DNA of 5,763 nucleotides from Acidobacteriaceae bacterium (lineage in GTDB: Bacteria; Acidobacteriota; Terriglobia; Terriglobales; SbA1): the NCBI GenBank assembly GCA_019237515.1, contig JAFAGX010000386.1, positions 1 through 5,763 of the forward strand, given 5' to 3'. The translations under genes were made by a program, and so were the position numbers. Every line of letters starts with the position of its first letter. Positions within the stretch are counted from its first letter, which is position 1. Under the pieces are notes generated by a model that was not told the DNA's origin, did not search any database, and saw nothing but the letters and a program-made list of their open reading frames with translations. Below are positions 1 through 5,763 of the stretch, piece by piece.

Positions 1-1
1 C

Positions 2-706
2 AAGTCAGCGCAGCGGGCCGGGGTTGCCGGACCGAGCCCGAAACTGTCGGCGCCATGCGAAGGCAGGATCAAGATGGTCGTGAGCGCACCCGAGACTTCA
101 GGCGCGGAGACTGGTTCGAGTCTGGATTATGTGCCACTTTCGACGCACTGCAAGTTCGAATCATTTCGGCGGCAGACGTATTCTCCATTCACCTTTGTGT
201 CGGCGGCGTGGGAAGCCACGTGGGCGCAAGCCTGGGCGCAATGGCCGCAGTACGGAGGCGGCATGCAGGGATGGGGCAAGCGGTTCGGTGCGACTCTGGC
301 CGATACCGAATCCCGCCGGTTCATTCAAGGATTTCTGCTTTCCAGCGTGCTTCACCAGGACCCGCGGTACTTCCCGTCCGGAAAGGAGCACTTGTTCTTG
401 CGCGGGGTATATGCGGTGTCACGTGTGCTCATAACCCGAGGAGATACTGGAGATAGCACGATGAACACGTCAGAATTGCTCGGGACGCTGTTCACTAGTT
501 CATTGCAGAATGCGTATTACCCGCGGGCCGACCGTGGCTTTGCTAATACCCTGAATCGCTTCACGGGAGCTCTCACCTCCGACGCGCTTACCGATCTTAC
601 TCACGAATTCACTCCTGACATGAAGCGTATGTTTCACAGGCACGCGCCCAAGAAAGTCATCGAACTCGAAGACAAGCTTCCCATTCCTCCCGAAGACAAA
701 CCCTAA
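2..706 (+). CDS. Uncharacterised conserved protein, acidobacterial type (5'-partial)
   Basis: No function can be assigned. The frame is open from the left edge to the TAA at 704-706, so the gene probably begins outside the window. The first in-frame ATG is at 74 and would give 210 residues; it has a plausible AGGA at 65-68 and is the alternative start. A start at 74 gives no signal peptide, whereas relatives I recall from Acidobacteria are exported proteins with an N-terminal signal, which favours an upstream start. Counting from the ATG at 74, visible features are a Trp-rich segment at residues 46-67 (W46, W50, W54, W57, W67), a Gly-rich turn at 61-63, the motif QDPRYF at 95-100, an NAYYPRADR stretch in the C-terminal half, and a charged, proline-rich tail. 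There is no recognisable catalytic motif. The next gene starts 90 bp downstream on the same strand, so co-transcription is possible but unproven. The family resemblance is from memory, not from a search. Confidence 0.75.
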   Translation, partial: KSAQRAGVAGPSPKLSAPCEGRIKMVVSAPETSGAETGSSLDYVPLSTHCKFESFRRQTYSPFTFVSAAWEATWAQAWAQWPQYGGGMQGWGKRFGATLADTESRRFIQGFLLSSVLHQDPRYFPSGKEHLFLRGVYAVSRVLITRGDTGDSTMNTSELLGTLFTSSLQNAYYPRADRGFANTLNRFTGALTSDALTDLTHEFTPDMKRMFHRHAPKKVIELEDKLPIPPEDKP

Positions 707-787
707 AAAGTTCGCGCTGATCGAAATTCATGGGAGCACCTTTCCTTTTTCCACCCACGGTGATAGAAGTTTGTTTCCGTCTCAATC

Positions 788-794
788 GGAGGAG
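788..794 (+). promoter_or_regulatory. Ribosome binding site that decides a TTG start
   Basis: GGAGGAG is a near-perfect Shine-Dalgarno sequence. The core GGAGG (788-792) is followed by four bases and then TTG at 797. Later in-frame candidates, GTG at 812 and ATG at 824, lie too far from it and would cut into the signal peptide, so the site supports the TTG start. Confidence 0.7.
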
Positions 795-796
795 CA

Positions 797-3661
797 TTGC
801 GATTAAGCCTGGTGGTCGTGTCGATGCTGCTGGTTTCGGTTTTGACCATTGTTTTTGCTCAGACGCCGAATCCGCAGGGTGAAGAGAACCTGCAATTACG
901 TCAGATTCCACTGCCCACAAGCAAATTCCTGATCGGGGCTGCGCCGGGAGTTATGGGCACGCTGAACGGTTTTACGCCGACAATCGCGGTGAGTCCTGAC
1001 AAGCGCTACGCGGCTTTTCTGAACGATGGCTACGGATCGCAGCAAGAAAAAGGTTACCAGTCGATTGCGATTCTCGATCTCTCCACAAATAAGCTGACGG
1101 ACTTCCCTGACGAACGCCTGAAAGAGAACGCGCGCCAGAGCTACTATATTGGACTGGCCTTCAGCTCCGATGGCAATCACGTCTTTGCGTCGATGGGTTC
1201 CATTAGCGATCCGACGGGGGAGAAAGCAGGGGACACGGGGGACGGCATTGCCGTGTACAGCTTCCGCGAAGGCAAGGTTGCTCCGGAGCGCTTTATAAAA
1301 ATTGTTCCACAGAAGGTTGCCAATTCAAAGGTTATTGCCTCGGCTTTGCGAAAAACTCCGAGCGGAATGGCAATTCCCTATCCTGCTGGTCTGGCGGTCA
1401 TTCCCGGGACGAATGGGAATTCTGACAAGCTGCTCGTCGCGAACAATTACTCGGACAATATCGTGCTGCTGGATTCGGCGGACGGACGCATTCTGAAAAG
1501 TATTGACGTCAGCGAGCACAAGATGATCCCTTCCGAGTTCCCGTATACCTGCGTAGTGGCACGCGATGGTGTACGCGCCTGGTGCAGTTTGTGGAATGCA
1601 TCAAAAGTAGTAATGCTCAATCTGGAGTTGGGCAGTGTGGTGCGCTCGATTCCGCTGGCGGTGTCGGGCAAGGCGGGTGGTCCCAGCCCGCATCCGACTG
1701 CACTTTTGCTAAGTCCAAGCGAAAGCGAGTTGTTTGTCGCGCTTTCCAACGAAGATCAGGTCATGATGCTAGAGATCGGGGCGGGTCCTAGCCGCCCGTT
1801 AATTACCAGCCTCGCGGCCGGCGAGAGTGGTAGGAATCAAGCAAACTTCCCCGGTTCCTGTCCGAGTGCGCTGGCGCAGTCGAACGACGGAAACAAACTT
1901 TTCGTAGCAGACAGTTGTCTCGATGCAGTAGCAGTCTTTGATGTCGCGGCGATTCGCCGTGCGCCAATCCTGGTCATGCCACTCTTTCAACCTATTGGCT
2001 TCATCCCCACTGATTGGTACCCAACCGCATTGACCACAATTGGCGACGATCTGCTAGTTGCGACGTCGAAAGGCCAAGGCACTGGACCAGACAATTTCCC
2101 GGGTCAAACCGATTACGAGATTAACCATCACTCGCACGCCTACATCGCGACGCTGCTGTACGGCTCCGTTGCACGGATCAAAATTCCCGACATCGAAAGT
2201 CAATTGCCGGCGCTGACACGGCGAGTGGAGGATAATAACCGATTTGTTTCCGATCCCGGCCCGATTCAGTTCGCAAACAGGTCCAATCCGATCAAGCATG
2301 TCATTTACATCCTGAAAGAGAATCGGTCCTATGATCAGGTATTGGGCGATCTGAAAGTCGGGAACGGCGACGCTTCTTTGGTGATGTACGGGTCCGACGT
2401 CACTCCGAACCAGCATAAGCTTGCGCTGCAATTTGGAGTGCTGGATGACTTCTATGACAGCGGCGAGGTGTCGGGCAACGGGCACGAGTGGTCGACTGCG
2501 GCCATCACCAGCGATTACAACGAGAAAAACTGGCAAATTAATTATCGAGGTAAAGAGCGCACGTACGATTTTCAAGGCACTGTTGCTGATGAGTTTCCTT
2601 TGGAGAATAACGAGTCAGACGTCGACGCGCCTGGCAGCGGCTACATCTGGGACAACCTCGCATCCCACGGTTTGAGCTATCGCGATTACGGGGAATTCGT
2701 AGCGACGATCTGGTGCAAGCCGGAAGGAGTAGAGTCGCCGAAGGAGGGCACGCCTTCGGCTTTCTCCGAGAAATGTCCGCACGCCGAAGTGGTGAAAGGA
2801 CAAGCCCTGCCGGACAATGTTGGCCAGCCGCATGGCAGCGCGAGCCCTTGGCCATGGCCGGTTCCGCTGATGAAGTTTAATAAGCCCACAAAAGCGGTTT
2901 TGCGCGATCATTTCGATCCCAAGTTTGTCGACTTCAATACGGATTATCCGGATCAACTGAGGGCAGATGAATTTCTGAACGAGTTCGAAGAGTTTGTACG
3001 TGCGCGTAACAGCGGCAAGGGCGAACAGTTACCTGCATTTACCTTGCTTTATTTGCCGGACGACCACACGCATGGAACTACGCCCGGACATCCGCGGCCG
3101 GCCGCATCAGTTGCGGACAATGACCTGGCAGTGGGTAGAGTGGTGGAGGCAGTCTCGCACAGTCCGTACTGGGACGACACTGCCATTTTCATCGTGGAGG
3201 ATGACGCACAAAACGGGGCCGATCACGTGGATGCGCACAGGTCGATCGCATTCGTGATCAGCAAATACTCTCCGGGATCATCCGAGCAGCCATTTGTAGA
3301 GCGTCGCTTCTACACGACTGTGAGCATGATTCATACGATGGAAACATTGCTCGGATTGCCTCCGATGAACCAGAACGACGGGTACGCGCCGGTGATGAGT
3401 AATCTGTTTTCGGGCAATGGAAATCAGGCGCCGTTTACCGCTGATTGGAGCAACCGCGATAACTCTTTGATCTATCAGATGAATTCGACCAAAGCTCCGG
3501 GGGCCAAGGAGTCAGGGAGTATGGACTTCTCGCGCCCCGATGCGGTTGATTCAGCCGTGTTGAATGCAATCCTGTGGCGCGATCGCAAGGGCGCTACACC
3601 ACAACCAAGCGTGATGCACGGCTCAAGTGCACAACCACTCATTAATCGCGATGCTGATTGA
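797..3661 (+). CDS. Secreted YncE-like beta-propeller / phosphoesterase (alkaline phosphatase superfamily) fusion protein
   Basis: This 954-residue protein probably acts in the periplasm or outside the cell as a metal-dependent phosphoesterase; its substrate cannot be read from the sequence. Residues 1-21 form a signal peptide (one Arg, a long hydrophobic core, likely cleavage after VFA). Residues from about 45 to 460 contain propeller-like repeats, each with a SPD/SSDG-type turn followed by a strand such as KLLVANNYSDN (211-221). The phosphoesterase domain (about 498-865) opens with HVIYILKENRSYDQ, where E508 and N509 resemble metal ligands of the phospholipase C/AcpA-type family. It continues with EVSGNGHEWSTAA (S559 is a candidate nucleophile by analogy), DDHTHG (755-760), and VEDDAQ with D802 and D803, followed by H810 and H814. 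This arrangement matches proteins annotated as bifunctional YncE family/alkaline phosphatase family. The mature protein has exactly six cysteines in three local pairs. The TTG start is supported by GGAGGAG just upstream. Its last 20 bp overlap the end of the opposing transglutaminase gene. The domain calls are firm; the assignment of individual catalytic residues is inference. Confidence 0.92.
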   Translation: MRLSLVVVSMLLVSVLTIVFAQTPNPQGEENLQLRQIPLPTSKFLIGAAPGVMGTLNGFTPTIAVSPDKRYAAFLNDGYGSQQEKGYQSIAILDLSTNKLTDFPDERLKENARQSYYIGLAFSSDGNHVFASMGSISDPTGEKAGDTGDGIAVYSFREGKVAPERFIKIVPQKVANSKVIASALRKTPSGMAIPYPAGLAVIPGTNGNSDKLLVANNYSDNIVLLDSADGRILKSIDVSEHKMIPSEFPYTCVVARDGVRAWCSLWNASKVVMLNLELGSVVRSIPLAVSGKAGGPSPHPTALLLSPSESELFVALSNEDQVMMLEIGAGPSRPLITSLAAGESGRNQANFPGSCPSALAQSNDGNKLFVADSCLDAVAVFDVAAIRRAPILVMPLFQPIGFIPTDWYPTALTTIGDDLLVATSKGQGTGPDNFPGQTDYEINHHSHAYIATLLYGSVARIKIPDIESQLPALTRRVEDNNRFVSDPGPIQFANRSNPIKHVIYILKENRSYDQVLGDLKVGNGDASLVMYGSDVTPNQHKLALQFGVLDDFYDSGEVSGNGHEWSTAAITSDYNEKNWQINYRGKERTYDFQGTVADEFPLENNESDVDAPGSGYIWDNLASHGLSYRDYGEFVATIWCKPEGVESPKEGTPSAFSEKCPHAEVVKGQALPDNVGQPHGSASPWPWPVPLMKFNKPTKAVLRDHFDPKFVDFNTDYPDQLRADEFLNEFEEFVRARNSGKGEQLPAFTLLYLPDDHTHGTTPGHPRPAASVADNDLAVGRVVEAVSHSPYWDDTAIFIVEDDAQNGADHVDAHRSIAFVISKYSPGSSEQPFVERRFYTTVSMIHTMETLLGLPPMNQNDGYAPVMSNLFSGNGNQAPFTADWSNRDNSLIYQMNSTKAPGAKESGSMDFSRPDAVDSAVLNAILWRDRKGATPQPSVMHGSSAQPLINRDAD

Positions 3662-4648
3662 TTGAGGCCGTTGAGGTTCCTGCTACATCGGAAAATGAAA
3701 ACGCATCCGAAACATTTGAATATTCTTTTCCCGCTACTTCGACATAAGGATAAATGAAATAGTTGAGCGGCTTTCCGGATTGTTTCGGATTTAATTCCAA
3801 GTCCCTGCCAACCGTGAACTGCACGCGATTGTCATCGTGCGCTCCAAAGAAATAATCCTTTTTCTCCGGATGTTTCCATGCTTCGGAGATGTCGACGGGA
3901 ATCCAGCCGTGCTGCGGATCGAAGAACTCGGCCCAGCAATGATAGCCAGCGATTTCAGCCGAATTTTTGTCGGCGGGAATCGGGAACCCGATTTCGAAGC
4001 GCGCGGGAATGCCCTGGGAACGCGCCATGGCAATAAACAATGAATGGAAGTCTGTGCAGTTGCCTTTCTTTGCATCGCACGCGTAGAGCACATCACCGCG
4101 GCCCCAGCCGGTTCCGGTTTTGTCGTAGCGCAACGTGGAAAAAACGTAATCATAAATGGCGCGAGATTTATCGAGAGTCGATGTCTTTCCTTCGGTGACT
4201 TCGCCGCCAATTCAGCCGGCAAACCCGTAGTCGGAACCAGGGCGTCCGGAGCAAGATCCCGTTTCTTTTCTTTTGGATTCAGGGCCACTGACTCGAGGTG
4301 AGGCGAATAGGTCCCGAGCGTAAGGTGCTCGTGTCGTACAACATCGTAGACGATTTCGAAATGCAACTCTGATTGTTTGTTCCTGGAGGCGTCCGCGTAG
4401 TACATCTCATCGCCAAATTCCGATTCGTGAGTCTTCTTCAGTGGAAGATCGCCCTTCGCTGAAATCACCTTGATGTCCTGGTACGCGTCCGATTGAGCTA
4501 TCGGCATCCAGATGCGCACAGATTCTCCGGGCGAGAGATTCTTGACAGTGAATGCGTAATGAAAGGAAAAATGGCGAACGCTTTGGGCAAAACTCACAGG
4601 TGCGAGGATCAAGATGACGAAGAGAACAGGCTGGATTCGTCGAAGCAT
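3642..4648 (-). pseudogene. Secreted transglutaminase-like protein, split by a single frameshift
   Basis: Two minus-strand frames together encode one protein of about 335 residues. The N-terminal part begins at ATG 4646-4648 behind an AAAGGA ribosome binding site. It has a signal peptide (residues 1-21, MLRR, a hydrophobic core, ending in SFA before Q) and a beta-rich N-terminal region of the kind that precedes transglutaminase cores. It reads sensibly to about residue 150 (codon 4199-4201). The C-terminal part continues in another frame to the TAA at 3642-3644. In the restored product the papain-like triad is complete: C198 in KKGNCTDFHS (codon 4056-4058), H237 in GYHCWAEFF (3939-3941) and D253 in WIPVDISEA (3891-3893). 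Such proteins are cysteine peptidases or transglutaminases acting on exported proteins or peptides; the substrate is unknown. Without correction, the first frame runs on as nonsense-like sequence to a stop at 3791-3793 and loses the triad. Both halves are intact otherwise, so the lesion is either very recent or a sequencing error, in which case this is a functional CDS. Confidence 0.85.
4190..4214 (-). other. Frameshift site inside the transglutaminase gene
   Basis: The frame starting at 4648 reads PAELAAK down to 4199 and then loses family-like sequence. The frame carrying the catalytic core reads VTEGKTSTLDKSRAIYDYV from the GTC at 4197-4199 onward and is blocked upstream by a TGA at 4212-4214. 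The two frames share the G at 4199. Adding one base there joins them as LAAK-VTEGK, so one base appears to be missing at or near 4198-4199. The GCGGCG run at 4202-4207 is an alternative position for the lost base. Confidence 0.8.
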
Positions 4649-4655
4649 GGAACTA

Positions 4656-4661
4656 TCCTTT
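4656..4661 (-). promoter_or_regulatory. Ribosome binding site of the transglutaminase gene
   Basis: On the minus strand the bases read AAAGGA, separated by seven bases from the ATG at 4646-4648. Spacing and match are good, and the following codons give a well-formed signal peptide, so this fixes the start. Confidence 0.65.
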
Positions 4662-4777
4662 CTAGCGACAACCGTGAAAAGCTTTTAGCAAGGCATTGAG
4701 TTTGCCGGCGGCACGGTCAGCAGTGTGCGTCGCTGGGCGTGCAGAGTAACGATTCTTAACCCCCGAGGGTGATGATT

Positions 4778-4809
4778 ATTGTATATGAGTCGAAGTGCTC
4801 CGGTGTGAA
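4778..4809 (-). promoter_or_regulatory. Weak candidate promoter for the transglutaminase gene
   Basis: In the 195-bp divergent intergenic region (4649-4843), the minus strand carries TTCACA (4804-4809), one mismatch from the sigma-70 -35 consensus. It also carries TATACA (4780-4785, spacer 18) overlapping TACAAT (4778-4783, spacer 20). TACAAT is one mismatch from the -10 consensus but its spacing is long; TATACA has better spacing and a poorer match. The start codon lies about 130 bp downstream. I saw no convincing plus-strand promoter for the ABC gene and no hairpin terminator in this region. Confidence 0.2.
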
Positions 4810-4843
4810 GCGCAATTCAGACTGTTCAGATAGAATTTCCGGA

Positions 4844-5763
4844 ATGCCTGTCGCCATCGAATGCCGCGATCTGCGAAAGACCTATGACGGGAAGGTCGAA
4901 GCGGTGCGCGGGCTTAACCTGCAAATTAAGACCGGAGAATGCTTCGGGCTGCTCGGGCCAAATGGTGCGGGCAAGACGACCACCATCGAAATCCTGGAGG
5001 GCCTGCTACAACCCACGTCCGGGCAGGTTTCCATTCTCGGCCACACTTGGCAGGAAAACTCTCGGGAGTTGCGCGAGTGGCTTGGAATTTCGTTACAAGA
5101 GACGCGGCTCTCGGAAAAATTGACGGTCCGCGAGACCATCGAACTATTTGCCAGCTTCTATCACGAACCTCGTGCGTCGGACGAGGTACTGGATCAGTTG
5201 CAGCTTCGAGAGAAAGCCGACGCCTGGGTGGGGAAACTCTCCGGGGGCCAGCGGCAACGATTGGCGGTGGCTACGGCCCTGGTTGGGAACCCGAGGATTC
5301 TGTTTCTGGATGAGCCCACAACCGGACTAGATCCACAAAGCCGGCGTCAGCTTTGGGACATTATTCGTGGATTCCAGCATCATGGCGGCACCGTTCTGCT
5401 GACCACGCACTACATGGATGAAGCAGAACGGTTGTGCGACCGGCTTGCGATTGTCGATCATGGGCAAATCATCGCTGAGGGCACACCGGAGGACCTGATA
5501 GCGCGGCTGGGTGGGCATCATGTGGTCGAGTTCGAAGCCAGCACCAATCATTCGGCGGCCGCAGAGCGTTGGCGAGGACTGCCGGGCGTTGAAGGCGTTC
5601 GACAGGATGACGGACTGGTTTGTCTGACGGTTCGCGAACCGCACCGGACCATCCCGGCCTTGCTCGAAGCGGTAGAAACGCAAGGAGGCCAGCTCGAGCA
5701 CCTGACGACGCGGCAGGCGAGCCTGGAAGATGTGTTTGTGAAATTAACCGGAAGACATTTGCG
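4844..5763 (+). CDS. ABC-2-type exporter ATP-binding protein, DrrA/NatA-like (3'-partial)
   Basis: This is the cytoplasmic ATPase subunit of a bacterial ABC exporter; it would hydrolyse ATP to drive a separate membrane permease. The frame is open from ATG 4844 to the right edge (306 codons and two bases). All motifs are visible: Walker A GPNGAGKTT (38-46), Q-loop Q85, signature LSGGQ (132-136), Walker B ILFLDEP (152-158, catalytic E157), D-loop GLDP (161-164) and switch H189 in TTHYMDEAERLCDR. After about residue 215 there is a C-terminal extension ending in ASLEDVFVKLTGRHL, which in this family lies near the natural end, so only a few codons are probably missing. There is no good Shine-Dalgarno sequence before ATG 4844 (only GGA directly adjacent); GTG 4805 in the same frame is an alternative start, but the conserved domain begins at residue 5 of the ATG version. 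The cargo (drug, lipid, polysaccharide, sodium) cannot be told from the ATPase. The gene is divergent from the transglutaminase and probably heads an operon with a permease beyond the window. Confidence 0.93.
   Translation, partial: MPVAIECRDLRKTYDGKVEAVRGLNLQIKTGECFGLLGPNGAGKTTTIEILEGLLQPTSGQVSILGHTWQENSRELREWLGISLQETRLSEKLTVRETIELFASFYHEPRASDEVLDQLQLREKADAWVGKLSGGQRQRLAVATALVGNPRILFLDEPTTGLDPQSRRQLWDIIRGFQHHGGTVLLTTHYMDEAERLCDRLAIVDHGQIIAEGTPEDLIARLGGHHVVEFEASTNHSAAAERWRGLPGVEGVRQDDGLVCLTVREPHRTIPALLEAVETQGGQLEHLTTRQASLEDVFVKLTGRHL

Noticed and set aside
44..58. LSAPC in the left-edge frame as a possible lipobox
   Set aside because: Proline directly before the cysteine does not fit the lipobox consensus, and no hydrophobic segment precedes it in the visible sequence.
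65..76. A 12-base identity (aggatcaagatg) shared with 4607-4618
   Set aside because: One such 12-mer match is expected by chance in a window this long; the copies lie in unrelated contexts.
707..796. Possible terminator or promoter between the first two genes
   Set aside because: I found no stable hairpin with a T-run and no convincing -35/-10 pair; only the ribosome binding site at 788-794 is supported.
2054..2575. Long antisense open frame (173 codons) inside the propeller-phosphatase gene
   Set aside because: It lies entirely within a well-supported coding region, has no recognisable domain and reflects GC-rich codon structure on the sense strand.
3791..4198. The C-terminal run-on of the minus-strand frame that starts at 4648, read as a natural 285-residue protein
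   Set aside because: After about 4199 this frame has no family-like sequence and runs opposite to the catalytic transglutaminase frame; it is a product of the frameshift.
4190..4214. Programmed -1 ribosomal frameshifting as the explanation for the split gene
   Set aside because: The local sequence GCGGCGAAGTCACC has no slippery heptamer and I saw no obvious stimulatory hairpin; a base loss or sequencing error is simpler.
4939..5313. Plus-strand open frame of 124 codons overlapping the ABC ATPase
   Set aside because: The overlapping frame carries the Walker A, signature and Walker B motifs, so this one is a shadow.

Overview
The window looks like chromosomal DNA of an acidobacterium (Terriglobia/Acidobacteriia type). 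The base composition is moderately GC-rich. The first gene resembles a protein family I recall mainly from Acidobacteria, and the large second gene is a propeller-phosphatase fusion that is common in that phylum. This assignment rests on recognising protein families by eye, not on a search.

Layout from left to right: (1) positions 2-706, plus strand, the 3' part of a gene for an uncharacterised conserved protein with a Trp-rich segment and a Q-D-P-R-Y-F motif; its frame is open to the left edge. (2) 797-3661, plus strand, a complete 954-residue secreted protein with an N-terminal YncE/YVTN-like beta-propeller and a C-terminal phosphoesterase/alkaline-phosphatase-superfamily domain; it starts at TTG behind a strong ribosome binding site. 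(3) 3642-4648, minus strand, a secreted transglutaminase-like protein with a complete Cys-His-Asp triad, split by one apparent -1 frameshift near 4199. Its end overlaps the end of the phosphatase gene tail to tail by 20 bp. (4) 4649-4843, a divergent intergenic stretch that must hold the start signals of both flanking genes. (5) 4844 to the right edge, plus strand, a nearly complete ATP-binding subunit of an ABC-2-type exporter (DrrA/NatA-like) with all nucleotide-binding motifs; it has no stop because the window ends.

The genes do not form one recognisable pathway. Two products carry clear signal peptides (propeller-phosphatase and transglutaminase), so the left part of the window is an envelope/periplasm-oriented neighbourhood. 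The ABC ATPase probably starts a separate operon whose permease lies just beyond the window. I found no tRNA, rRNA, CRISPR array, insertion sequence or clear terminator, and no evidence for a new multi-gene system. The points most worth a second look are the frameshift in the transglutaminase, the 20-bp convergent overlap, the three local cysteine pairs in the propeller-phosphatase, and the uncharacterised first gene.
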